A DNA stretch of 64,000 nucleotides. It comes from Danxiaibacter flavus. GTDB lineage: Bacteria; Bacteroidota; Bacteroidia; Chitinophagales; Chitinophagaceae. Numbering within the stretch: position 1 is the stretch's first letter; every line of letters begins with the position of its first letter. The DNA lies in assembly GCF_041060425.1 (NCBI RefSeq), contig NZ_JAULBC010000006.1, forward strand, positions 310,001 to 374,000, read 5' to 3'. A program made the position numbers and the translations under genes. Positions 25,489 through 35,600 of the stretch are shown in pieces. A model generated the notes under the pieces. The model made no database searches, had not been told where the DNA came from, and worked only from the letters and a program-made list of their open reading frames with translations.

Positions 25489-26376
25489 ATGGAAAACATC
25501 AAAAAAGAAGATATCAAACAGGAAGTGTTTGATCTGTACGATGACTATGCACATAACCGTATTGACAGGCGCGATTTTGTTCAAAAGCTTTCTGTGTATG
25601 CGGTTGGAGGCCTTACAGTAACGTCGCTCATGAGTTTTCTTATGCCGGACTACCAGGGTGCTATACAGGTAAAAGCCGACGATCCGCGCGTTAAATCAAC
25701 GTATGTAAATTATCCTTCGCCCAAAGGCGGCGGTACAATTAAAGCATTGCTGACAATGCCGGCAGATGCAAAGGGTAAATTGGGAGGAGTTGTTGTGGTG
25801 CATGAGAACCGTGGCTTGAATCCGCATATTGAAGATGTTGCGAGAAGAGTCGCCCTGGCGGGATTCATTGCCATTGCGCCTGATGCGTTAACGCCGTTGG
25901 GTGGTTACCCTGGCAATGATGACAAAGGCCGTGAAATGCAAAGCAAGCGCGATAAAAATGAAATGCTGGAAGATTTTATTGCAGCATATGGCTTTTTAAA
26001 AGAAAACAAAGATTGTAATGGCAAAGTTGGCGTCGTAGGTTTTTGTTTTGGTGGATGGATAGCAAATATGATGGCTGTTCGTATTCCTGATCTTTCAGCG
26101 GCGGTTCCATTCTATGGTACGCAGCCTGCAGCTGAGGATGTGCCTAAAATAAAAGCGCCGTTGTTGTTACACTATGCGGGATTGGATACGCGTGTGAATG
26201 AAGGCTGGCCTGCTTATGAAGCTGCACTAAAAGCAAACAACAAAGCATATACCGCGTATGTATATGACAACGTGAATCATGGCTTCAACAATGATACTAC
26301 TCCACGCTACGATAAAGCGGCTGCAGATCTTGCGTGGAAACGTACAATTGATTTCTTTAAAGCAAAACTGATTTAG
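25489..26376 (+). CDS. Dienelactone hydrolase family protein, membrane-targeted
   Basis: 295 residues from ATG 25489; the longer frame from 25411 lacks family sequence. Residues about 20-50 (RRDFVQKLSVYAVGGLTVTSLMSFLMP) form a Tat-like/hydrophobic export signal or anchor. The alpha/beta-hydrolase follows, with nucleophile Cys186 in GFCFGGW, an Asp in the GLDTRVNEG strand and His264 in NVNHGFNN, the Cys-Asp-His triad of dienelactone hydrolases. The HENRGLNPHIEDVARR block is typical. Classical members open dienelactones in chloroaromatic breakdown; this group is broader, so substrate is open. A dispersed repeat begins 3 bp after the stop. Confidence 0.9.
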   Translation: MENIKKEDIKQEVFDLYDDYAHNRIDRRDFVQKLSVYAVGGLTVTSLMSFLMPDYQGAIQVKADDPRVKSTYVNYPSPKGGGTIKALLTMPADAKGKLGGVVVVHENRGLNPHIEDVARRVALAGFIAIAPDALTPLGGYPGNDDKGREMQSKRDKNEMLEDFIAAYGFLKENKDCNGKVGVVGFCFGGWIANMMAVRIPDLSAAVPFYGTQPAAEDVPKIKAPLLLHYAGLDTRVNEGWPAYEAALKANNKAYTAYVYDNVNHGFNNDTTPRYDKAAADLAWKRTIDFFKAKLI

Positions 26377-26378
26377 TT

Positions 26379-26493
26379 CTCTGTGCGACTCCGTGTCTTC
26401 TCCTGTATTTCTCTGTGTAACCTAAATGATTATTCAACCCCATCAACAATTAGTTACGCAGAGAGCCCTGAGAAGACACTGAGTTCCAAAGAG
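26379..26493. repeat. Dispersed inverted-repeat element, copy 2 (complete)
   Basis: Left arm 26379-26422 (starts CTCTGTGCGACTCCGTGTCT, ends CTCTGTGTAACC) and right arm 26452-26493 (starts AGTTACGCAGAGAG) are imperfect reverse complements with a 29-bp centre. The left arm matches the reverse complement of 40444-40487 at 43 of 44 positions. It lies 3 bp behind a stop codon. Confidence 0.8.
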
Positions 26494-26816
26494 TTTTTCT
26501 CACTCAGTCTTTTTCCAGCTGCACACAATTACGGATATCTCCAATAATAATCCCAATCTGCCCAAAGCACATGATTATTTTCTCCTGTTAAACTTTCTGT
26601 ATTTTAATTTTTTTCTGCGCAGCTAATCATTGAAAGTGTCATAATTACACACAGAAATGCAAGAATATGTACAGCGCTTTCTGTTGATCGCCCCTTACAA
26701 TTGTTAGGATTTCTTGTTCATAATTTGCAAATTTCCTGCTTCGTTCCTTTCTCCAAAAGCCTTGATTATCTCCCAAGAAAAAAATGGTTTAAGTAAATTG
26801 TTTTGTTATATTTGGA

Positions 26817-26838
26817 TATGTATGAATGTGCATACATA
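26817..26838. promoter_or_regulatory. Dyad TATGTATG-N6-CATACATA
   Basis: Perfect 8-bp arms with a 6-base spacer. Shares the word TATGTATGAA with the dyad at 27167, 350 bp closer to the SusC gene. Candidate operator; the regulator is not identified. Confidence 0.5.
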
Positions 26839-27166
26839 GTAAACCTTTGTTAACGCCAATATGCCCCGCTTGTGAAAGAAGAAAAAGTATTGATTGCTTC
26901 CAAATGCTGCAGTGTAGACCTGTCTCAGATGCAGTATATAATTCATTTTTACCGTAAAAACACCTGTCGACGATGTCCAAATTCAAGAAATGTCTCTGAA
27001 GAGCGTGAGCAATTTTAAGACTGGTAAACAGCCGGATAGCCTGATGTAACAAGATCCCAGGTTTAACGCCATTTCGGTGTTTTTGAACACAATTACGGGT
27101 TACTAAAAAAAATATAAGAAGAAAAATAACGCAATTTTAAATTTATTCTTACTTTCACATATGTAG

Positions 27167-27182
27167 GTATGTATGAACATAC
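27167..27182. promoter_or_regulatory. Dyad GTATGT-ATGA-ACATAC
   Basis: Perfect 6-bp arms with a 4-base spacer, about 250 bp upstream of the SusC ATG and preceded by CATATGTAG. Related to the dyad at 26817; palindromes of this size are typical of LacI- or GntR-type operators. Confidence 0.5.
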
Positions 27183-27342
27183 TGAATAAACGATTGAAAT
27201 GTAGCCGATTCAGATTTGCCCCTTATTCAGCAGTGAAAAAAGATTAAAATGTAACTGAACATTGAGTTTTTGACGTACATCCTAACGAACGCCTTCATAA
27301 ACAAAGAAGCAACCATTACGACCATATGATCAACAACAAAGG

Positions 27343-27395
27343 CCCGTGATTGAAAATCATGGGTAAATAGCGATTTGCCAAAAGGTCAGCGACCT
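27343..27395 (+). promoter_or_regulatory. Two stem-loops in the susC 5' leader
   Basis: CCCGTGATT-GAA-AATCATGGG (27343-27363, one G-T pair) and AGGTC-AGC-GACCT (27383-27395) lie 36-88 bp before the SusC ATG. They may be a structured leader that sets transcript stability or is a target of a small RNA, as reported for Bacteroides susC leaders. No known riboswitch class is recognised. Confidence 0.4.
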
Positions 27396-27430
27396 GGGAT
27401 TTAATTTTTTAGTCAACAATTAATTGCTTT

Positions 27431-30400
27431 ATGAAATCAAATTTGCTGCTAACCACTGGGGCTAAAGCAAAGCGTGCGCTTTGTCTGGTGGCCCTGTTAA
27501 ATTTTTTGTCTACAGCCGTAATGGCGAAAGATAAAGACCCGCTGTTCGGTTATGAAATTGAAAAGGATATAATTATTACCGGGCAGATAACAGGAGAGAA
27601 TGAAACCGCGATGGCAGGTGTAAATATTATGGAAAAGGGTACAAGTAACGGTGTATTTTCAGATAAAGATGGTAAGTTCTCCATAAAAGTGAAGGATAAA
27701 AACAGCTCTCTCATATTCTCTTTCGTAGGATATTCCATTAAGGAAATAAAAATAGGTTCTCAATCAAACTTCAACGTAAAGTTGGAAACAATTTCAAAAG
27801 ATCTTGATGATGTGGTTGTGGTAGGTTATGGTACTCAGAAAAGGTCAGAGCTTACCAATGCGGTTGTGCAGGCTTCCGGAAAGGAGCTTAAGAAGTCCAA
27901 CTCAATTTCACTTTCCAATTCTTTGTCGGGCAGATTAGCCGGCGTATTTGTCAATCAAAGAAGTTCCGTTCCTGGTTTTGATGATGCACAAATCCTGGTA
28001 AGGGGTCCGAATACGTACCGGAACAGCTCTGCATTGATCGTTATTGATGGTGTGGCGAATGCAGATCCGGATGGATTGAACCGCCTGGATCCGAATGATA
28101 TAGAATCCATTTCGGTGTTGAAAGACGCCTCAGCTGCTATTTATGGTGCGCAGTCAGCAGGCGGTGTTATCCTGGTAACCACTAAACGCGGTAAAACAGG
28201 AAAACCAACATTCGATTTTGTTACTACCCAGTCATTCAACTCGCCCACAATGAAGATCAAATCTGCAGACGCATTTCAATACATGCAGGTGCTGAATGAC
28301 AGAAGAGCGCTGGAAGGTACACCGCCAGACTTCCCGGATGAATTGGTACAAGAATTTAAAACAGGTAAAAGAAGGCCTGAAAACTGGTATGATGCATTGG
28401 TTGACCCGCCTGCAAAACAGGCGAGATACTCTCTTACCATGAGAGGTGGTACAGACAGGGTTAGATATTTCCTGTCCCTTGGAACTGCTAATCAGGGGGG
28501 CATTCTCCGTGGTGACGATAAAACCAGGCTGAAGCAATACAACGTAAGAAGCAATGTTGATGTTACCGTTACCAAAGATTTAGAAGTTGGTCTTGATATT
28601 TCGTTAAGAGAAAAATATACACAAACACCTCAGGCTGGTCCTGGCGGAAACATAGAATATTTTGCAAATACCAGCCCGCTGCAGGAAGCTTATATTGGTG
28701 GAGATTACCGTTACCCCGGTGAAGGTTGGTCGCAACTGAACCCGGCAGCGAGACTCCTTAGCCCGGGATACCGCAAGTATACAGCGGATGTTGCAAGTGG
28801 TACACTGAGATTCAAATACAACATACCGTTTGTAAAAGGACTGGCATTAGACGGGTTTGCTTCCCTGGTTAAAACCAGCAACTATAACAAGAGCTTCAAC
28901 TGGACATGGTTTTACTATGAAAAGAACCCAACAACAGGCGATATCGTTAAAAAGCCATCAAGAACTGTTGAGGATATTGGATTGAGAGAAGAGTACTACC
29001 AGAGCCAGAGAGTTACGGGTAACTTAAAACTCTCTTATAATACGGTTATAAACAAAGACCATAAGATCAGCGTGTTTGCGTCTTATGAGCAAATGGAATA
29101 CAAGGACAATAACTTCTGGGCACAACGTCTCGGTTATGATTCTTATATGATCGACCAGCTTTTTGCCGGTAGTAAAAACCCTGCAAACGGAAGTAACTCA
29201 GGTACTGCATCCGAATCTTCCCGCCAGAATTATTTTGGCCGTGCAAGCTACGAATACCAGGGTAAGTACCTTCTTGGATTTAGTGCCAGATATGACGGCT
29301 CCCCCATCTTTCCTAAAGATACCCGCTTCGGATTTTTCCCTCAGGCATCTGCTGCCTGGGTAGTTAGCAAGGAGTCCTTCATGATGAAAAGTCCGTTCAG
29401 CAATTTAAAGGTCAGGGCATCATGGGGTCAGTTGGGTAATGACAGGGTGAATCCATTCCAATACATCGGAGCTTTCGGTTACTCTCCGGGATGGGTGGTT
29501 GATGGCGTTGACGTAAGCGGTATTGCGGCTACAACAACTCCCAATCCAAACATTACCTGGGAGGTGAGTGAAAAAACTGACCTTGGTTTAGAACTTGGCT
29601 TCCTGAACAACAAACTGACCTTCGAAGCTGATGTTTACAGAACAAAAACATCACACATCCTGGGTCAAAGACAAGCCTCAATTCCTACATACACAGGATT
29701 GTTGCTTCCGGATGAGAACATTGGTAAAATGGACAGCCGCGGCTTTGATTTCCAGGCTGGATACAAGACGAATATTGGCAAGGTGAACATGGCCATCAAT
29801 GGTAATGTTTCTTATGCTGAAAACAAGATCATTTATTTTGATGAAACTCCTCAGGCTGAACCGTACCAGAAATTAGAAGGCAAGCCGCTTAATTCCACTT
29901 TAGTGTACAAGGCCATAGGCATTTACAGAACGCAGGAAGACCTGGATAAACATCCGCAGTATGCCGGAGCAACACTGGGCGGGCTGATTTTTGCTGACCT
30001 GAACAACGACGGTAAGATTGACGGAAACGACAGGTATATGTTTGATGCTACTACTTTTCCTAAAGTGCAATTTGGCCTGAACGTAGCCCTGTCCTACAAA
30101 GACTTTGATTTAACGATGTTGTTCCAGGGGCAGAGTGGTGCTAAATGGCAACTGAATAACTCATTCAACTCAGGCGCTGGTGGTAATGGCCTTCAGTATG
30201 TGGCACTTAACAGTTACTCATTGAGCAATATAAATTCAGTGCTGCCTATGATTGCCCCTGTGGGCACGGCAGGTTCGGCCAGTGATTTCTGGTATCATAA
30301 AGCAACCTGGGTTCGTATGAAGAATCTTGAACTTGGCTACAACCTGCCTTCCAGGATACTTTCCAAAGTAAGAATGTCCGGTTTGAGGGTCTATTTTTCC

Positions 30401-30532
30401 GGAGATAACCTGTTTATGCTGTACAACAATCTTAAAAAATATGGAGCCGGCGATCCCGAGTTCGTGAGTGGAAACGGTGGAGTCTATCCAAATATGAGGA
30501 CATTGAGTGTTGGCTTAAATATTACCTTCTAA
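27431..30532 (+). CDS. SusC/RagA-type TonB-linked outer-membrane transporter
   Basis: 1033 residues. A signal peptide (to about residue 32) is followed by a carboxypeptidase-D-regulatory-like domain (IITGQITGENETAMAGVNIMEKGTSNGVFSDKDGKFSI), the TonB-box/plug region (DDVVVVGYGTQKRSELTNAV; plug ends with IESISVLKDASAAIYGAQSAGGVILVTTKRGK) and a 22-strand barrel to the C-terminal aromatic LSVGLNITF. With its SusD partner it imports oligosaccharides at the outer membrane using TonB. It is the first gene of a + strand locus; SusD starts 10 bp after its stop. The ATG at 27431 gives a normal signal peptide. Confidence 0.96.
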   Translation: MKSNLLLTTGAKAKRALCLVALLNFLSTAVMAKDKDPLFGYEIEKDIIITGQITGENETAMAGVNIMEKGTSNGVFSDKDGKFSIKVKDKNSSLIFSFVGYSIKEIKIGSQSNFNVKLETISKDLDDVVVVGYGTQKRSELTNAVVQASGKELKKSNSISLSNSLSGRLAGVFVNQRSSVPGFDDAQILVRGPNTYRNSSALIVIDGVANADPDGLNRLDPNDIESISVLKDASAAIYGAQSAGGVILVTTKRGKTGKPTFDFVTTQSFNSPTMKIKSADAFQYMQVLNDRRALEGTPPDFPDELVQEFKTGKRRPENWYDALVDPPAKQARYSLTMRGGTDRVRYFLSLGTANQGGILRGDDKTRLKQYNVRSNVDVTVTKDLEVGLDISLREKYTQTPQAGPGGNIEYFANTSPLQEAYIGGDYRYPGEGWSQLNPAARLLSPGYRKYTADVASGTLRFKYNIPFVKGLALDGFASLVKTSNYNKSFNWTWFYYEKNPTTGDIVKKPSRTVEDIGLREEYYQSQRVTGNLKLSYNTVINKDHKISVFASYEQMEYKDNNFWAQRLGYDSYMIDQLFAGSKNPANGSNSGTASESSRQNYFGRASYEYQGKYLLGFSARYDGSPIFPKDTRFGFFPQASAAWVVSKESFMMKSPFSNLKVRASWGQLGNDRVNPFQYIGAFGYSPGWVVDGVDVSGIAATTTPNPNITWEVSEKTDLGLELGFLNNKLTFEADVYRTKTSHILGQRQASIPTYTGLLLPDENIGKMDSRGFDFQAGYKTNIGKVNMAINGNVSYAENKIIYFDETPQAEPYQKLEGKPLNSTLVYKAIGIYRTQEDLDKHPQYAGATLGGLIFADLNNDGKIDGNDRYMFDATTFPKVQFGLNVALSYKDFDLTMLFQGQSGAKWQLNNSFNSGAGGNGLQYVALNSYSLSNINSVLPMIAPVGTAGSASDFWYHKATWVRMKNLELGYNLPSRILSKVRMSGLRVYFSGDNLFMLYNNLKKYGAGDPEFVSGNGGVYPNMRTLSVGLNITF

Positions 30533-30542
30533 TACTAAACTT

Positions 30543-32399
30543 ATGAGATATATAAGATCACAAAATAAAACACCGCGAATAGCTCTTTCTGTATTTTTAT
30601 TCAGCTTAATAATTACGGTAGCAGGTGTTTCCTGTAATCACGACATACTTGATAAAAAGCCGTTGGACTCAATATCGGAGGACGCCGTTTTTAACGATCC
30701 CACATTTCTTCAAAGCTATGTGTACAACATATACAATGGTATAAAAGCACCCTGGAAACCCGGAACCGGGGGATATGAGGCGTTGACCGACATTGCGGTT
30801 GACCAGCCTGAAACGCACGACAGGTCCGCTGGTATTCGTGAGTATGTGCAGGGCATCATTACACCAGACAATATCACAGATCTTACCAATCTTTGGGCGG
30901 ATGAGTACGGCTACATAAGAAAAGCAAACATATTCTTTGAAAAGACGGAGAACACAGTTATTGAGGCAGACAAGCTTAACCCGATGAAGGGCGAAGTACA
31001 CTTTTTAAGAGCATGGATGTATTTTGAACTGATACGTACCTATGGTGGTGTGCCAATTATCACGAAGAGCTTTAAGTTGGATGACCAAAGCTTTGAAGCC
31101 AAAAGGAACACATATGGCGAATGTGTGCAATTTATATTAAAAGACTGTGATTCGTCTATCAGCTTTTTGGATGGAGTACCTACAAAGGCCGGAAAGATAA
31201 GTAAAGCAGCGGCTTTGGGTTTAAAAGCAAGAGTGTTGTTGTATTGGGCAAGCCCATTAAACAACCCTTCAAACGACAAATCAAGATGGCAGGCTGCCGA
31301 AGTGGCTACCAAGGCTGTGATTGATGCAGGGTTTAGTTTACACCCCACGCACGATGATCTGTTTACAAAACCATTGAAGACTGATGAAACTATTTTCGGT
31401 AAGTCGTTTACGCCCGGAAACAGAATTCCTGACTGGGGCTACAACTATGACTACTGGCCTAGTGGTTTCGATGCAAGGCAGCGCCTTATGCCCACGCAGA
31501 CTTTTGTGAACATGTTCCAGATGACAAACGGACAATATCCATATATGGCGGACGGAACAACTGTGAATCCCGCTTCAGGATACGATCCTCAGCAGCCCAA
31601 CATAAACAGGGACCCGCGGTATTACACTTCCATCGTCTATCCGGGTGCAGGGCCGTTCACCATCAACGACGGGGCAAAGAGCACTGACAGAAGGTATGAA
31701 TATTGGGAGGATGCAAATCCTAACCCGGACAACGCACCGCCTTATGCAAATCCTAATAAGACCGATCCTAATAACGGACAAAACCTTTTTGATTTTGGAC
31801 GCGACTCCAAATCATACTGGATAAAAGGGTTGACACCATTTCACTGGAGAGTTCAAACAGGATATGCATTCAGAAGACTAATGGATTTCAGTGGGCCACG
31901 CGCAAGTTTTGATTACGACTACAGCCAGGTGATTGTGTTTATGAGGCTGGCAGAATTTTACCTGAACTATGCTGAAATTCAGATCGCTTTAGGCAATGAA
32001 GATGTAGCACGTGAATATATCAATAAAGTAAGGAAAAGACCATCAGTGAACATGCCGGATATCACCAGTACAGGTGCCAATCTTGTTAAAGAGTACAGAA
32101 ACGAAAGAGCGGTAGAATTGCACCTGGAAGATCAGCGTTTCTTCGATTTGAGACGTTGGAAAGCTGCGCCGGGAAACATGGATATTCCTATCCGGGGATT
32201 AACAAGTGTTAAGATGGACTGGACAGGTGTTCCTCCTGGTGACATCAACTTGTTGGGCAAACTGTCTTACACCTATGGTGTAATTCCGGAAGCTGAGGTA
32301 AGAGTGCCGTGGAAAGGGGACTATTATTACCTGTTCCCCATACCGCATGATGAAATCAAGAAAAGTAACGGTGCACTTGAACAAAACCCGGGCTATTAG
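30543..32399 (+). CDS. SusD/RagB-family glycan-binding lipoprotein
   Basis: 618 residues with a lipoprotein signal ending in VSC (about Cys31), then CNHDILDKKPLDSISEDAVFNDP, the usual opening. TPR-like helices (KGEVHFLRAWMYFELIRTYGGVPII, AAALGLKARVLLYWASPLNNPSND) and the C-terminal RNERAVELHLEDQRFFDLRRWKAA block and final LEQNPGY are diagnostic. It caps the SusC barrel and binds the glycan at the cell surface. The length is at the upper end for SusD; the middle contains a Pro/Asn-rich loop (NPNPDNAPPYANPNKTDPNN). A terminator follows at 32485. Confidence 0.96.
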   Translation: MRYIRSQNKTPRIALSVFLFSLIITVAGVSCNHDILDKKPLDSISEDAVFNDPTFLQSYVYNIYNGIKAPWKPGTGGYEALTDIAVDQPETHDRSAGIREYVQGIITPDNITDLTNLWADEYGYIRKANIFFEKTENTVIEADKLNPMKGEVHFLRAWMYFELIRTYGGVPIITKSFKLDDQSFEAKRNTYGECVQFILKDCDSSISFLDGVPTKAGKISKAAALGLKARVLLYWASPLNNPSNDKSRWQAAEVATKAVIDAGFSLHPTHDDLFTKPLKTDETIFGKSFTPGNRIPDWGYNYDYWPSGFDARQRLMPTQTFVNMFQMTNGQYPYMADGTTVNPASGYDPQQPNINRDPRYYTSIVYPGAGPFTINDGAKSTDRRYEYWEDANPNPDNAPPYANPNKTDPNNGQNLFDFGRDSKSYWIKGLTPFHWRVQTGYAFRRLMDFSGPRASFDYDYSQVIVFMRLAEFYLNYAEIQIALGNEDVAREYINKVRKRPSVNMPDITSTGANLVKEYRNERAVELHLEDQRFFDLRRWKAAPGNMDIPIRGLTSVKMDWTGVPPGDINLLGKLSYTYGVIPEAEVRVPWKGDYYYLFPIPHDEIKKSNGALEQNPGY

Positions 32400-32484
32400 A
32401 CCAGATATGGTGTTTGTGAGGCTGTTAACATTACTAGTCAATTAAGCACGTATAGGGAGTTCAGTTTTTTCTCTGCGAAGAGTT

Positions 32485-32520
32485 GGTGTTTTCTTCAATG
32501 AAAACACCTCTCTTTTTTTT
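32485..32520 (+). terminator. Rho-independent terminator after SusD
   Basis: Stem GGTGTTTT / AAAACACC with loop CTTCAATG, followed by TCTCTTTTTTTT. Placed 86 bp behind the SusD stop; suggests partial separation of susCD from the downstream genes. Confidence 0.85.
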
Positions 32521-32622
32521 CATTTAACGACGGCTTGTCTTTTAAAAACAAAAAGAAATTGTAAGTGACCTTACATTAAAAGCAATAAACTATTTATTAC
32601 ACAGGTGCAAAATGATCGAGGT

Positions 32623-35600
32623 ATGAAAGCTATTCTTTACAAAATTGTTTTTTTCTTTTTTTCTGTACTGTTTTTTTCGTGCAGACAGCATTCCACATTG
32701 TTTCGGTTAGTCTCTTCAGAACAGTCTGGAATTAAGTTTAATAATAAGATTGTAGAGAATGATTCTATCAATCCAATAGATGTTACTAACATTTATAACG
32801 GAGGAGGCGTTGGTGTTGGCGATTTTAATAACGATGGATTGCAGGACGTCTATTTCACAGGAAACATGACGTCGAATAAACTATACCTGAACAAAGGAAA
32901 GCTGCAGTTTGAAGATATTACAAATGCAGCAGGTGTGAGCGGAAATGGCAAGTGGTGCCGTGGTGTTTCAGTGATAGATATTAACAATGACGGATGGATG
33001 GATATGTATGTTTGTGCCTCTATGGATCACAATCCCGAGGTTAGGAAAAACTTGCTTTACGTTAACCAGGGTGCAGATAATCAGGGTGTTCCCGTATTTA
33101 AGGAGATGGCGGCGTCTTATGGCCTTGATGATACTACGCATACAACCATGGCGAGTTTTTTTGACTATGATAACGATGGGGATTTGGATGTATACCTGGT
33201 AGTAAACCAGATTCTTCCAACAGTGAATCCGTCAACTTTCAGACCCAAAATTACAGACGGATCTTTCCCGAGCACCGGCAGGCTTTACAGGAACGATTGG
33301 GATAGTTCTTTTAAACATCCTGTATTTACAAATATTACGCAGCAGGCAGGACTCACCATCGAAGGTTATGGACATGGTGTAAATATTACAGACATTAATA
33401 AAGACGGATGGAAAGATATTTTTGTAACCAATGATTTTTTATCGAACGATCTGTTATATATAAACAATCATGACGGAACTTTTACAGACAAAGCGGCATC
33501 ATATCTAAAACATACTTCAGCTAACGGAATGGGTAATGATGTAATAGATATTAATAATGATGGATTGTCTGATATAGTTGAGCTGGACATGAATCCCGGT
33601 GATAATTATCGCAAGAAAATGATGCTGGGTTCAAGCAGCTATCAAACATTCCAGCTGAATGACTTTTTTAAATATCAATATCAGTATGTGCGAAACTCCC
33701 TGCAGATCAACCAGGGACCAAGAATAAATCAAAATGATTCAGTGGGTGATCCCATTTTTAGCGATATCGGTTTTTATTCAGGCGTTTCGGAAACTGACTG
33801 GAGCTGGTGCCCTTTAGTTGCTGATTTTGATAATGACGGACTTCGCGATCTGGTTGTAACCAACGGTTTCCCTAAAGATGTAACTGATCATGACTTTATA
33901 GCGTTCCGGCAGGAGTCCGCACCTATCGCTCCTGAGTCCAATACACTGGCGCAAATTCCTGAAGTTAAATTACACAACTATGGTTTTCGCAATATCGGCA
34001 ATTGCCGTTTTGATGAGATGTCGAACGATTGGGGCTTAAGCAAGCCTTCATTTTCGAACGGAGCTGCTTATGCAGATCTTGACAATGATGGTGATCTTGA
34101 TATGATCATCAACAATATCAACGATGAAGCTTCTCTATACGAGAATACATTAATGAATTCAGGCTCAAAAAATGAGCATTATTTATCCGTGCAATTAAAT
34201 GGTGATTCTTTAAACCTGAATGGATTGGGTGCCTGGGTTGAATTATATTATGGCGGCAACATGCAGGCTTATGAACAAACGCCATATCGCGGATATCTTT
34301 CGTCCATACAAATGAACCCGCATTTTGGCCTGGGAACAACTACGTCGATAGATTCCCTTGTTATTAAATGGCCGGACGGAACCAAAGAGCTGCTAAGGAA
34401 TGTGGCTGTAGATCAGACAATAAAAATCAACAAAAAAAATGCAAAAGACAATTATAGCTGGCAGATGCCGGCGTTAGCGCAAAATGCAGCCTTTAAAGAA
34501 GTGACTGGTAAACTGGGCGTGCAATATGCGCATTCTCAAAAAGACTGTATTGATTTTAATATTCAAAAATTATTGCCTCATAAGTTATCCGAATACGGAC
34601 CATCTTTAGCTGCCGGAGATGTGAACGGAGATGGATTGGATGACATTATTGTGGGTGGTAATTCTTCTTTCGGAACAACTGCGTTATTACAAACGCCTAC
34701 TGGTTCTTTTTTACAACGAACAATAACGAATACGATAGAGTCAGGTGACGAATATTTTCAGGATATGGGAACTACTTTGTTTGATGCAGACGGAGATGGG
34801 GATCTTGACCTTTATGTGTCCAGGGGAGGTTATGAGTGCAAGGGAAATACAGCTATCTACCAGGATCAATTTTTTGTCAACGACGGCAAAGGAAATTTTA
34901 CAATCGATTCATTGGCTATCCCCCGGAATTTAACCAGCAAATCCTGTGTAAGGGCGGTGGATTATGATAAAGATGGTGACCTTGATCTTTTTGTTGCAGG
35001 CCGGGTAAGTCCATGGAACTATCCAAAAGCGGTATCCAGTTGTATATACAGAAATGATTCAAAAAATGGTCACATTAAATTTACTGATGTAACAAATGTT
35101 GTAGCAAAAGACCTGAATAATATCGGCCTGGTTTGCGATGCTATGTTTACGGATTTTGACAACGATGGCTGGCAGGATCTGATAATAGCAGGAGAGTGGA
35201 TGCCGGTTACTTTTTTGAAAAACAATAAGGGCAGTTTTGAAAATGTGACTGAAAGATCAGGAGTTGAAAAACAAGTGGGGTGGTGGAATAGCATCGCGGG
35301 TGGCGATTTTGATAATGACGGCGATATTGATTATGTTATAGGAAACATGGGTCAGAACTCCTTTTTCAAAGCAAGCGAACAATATCCTGTATCCATTTAC
35401 GCCAAAGACTTTGATAACAATGATAGCTATGATGCTATTCTTTCATTGTATCTGCCATCGAGTCAGGATGATCCTTCAAAAAAAGAATATCCTGCGCCAA
35501 CAAGAGATGACCTGGTAAAACAGATCATTGGGATGCGGTCCAGGTTTCAAAACTATAAGTCGTATGCCACAGCAACAATGGACCAGGTATTTAAAAAAGA

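Larger units (their letters stand above)
26494..27430. other. Long upstream region of the first SusC operon
   Basis: About 940 bp without a credible gene (a short antisense frame at 26789-27052 has no family features). It carries two related dyads (26817, 27167), and two small stem-loops in what is probably the susC leader (27343, 27383). No sigma/anti-sigma or hybrid two-component regulator gene is adjacent. Confidence 0.6.

Noticed and set aside
26789..27052. 87-codon antisense ORF upstream of SusC
   Set aside because: No signal, no domain, no ribosome-binding site, and it covers one of the dyads; probably chance.
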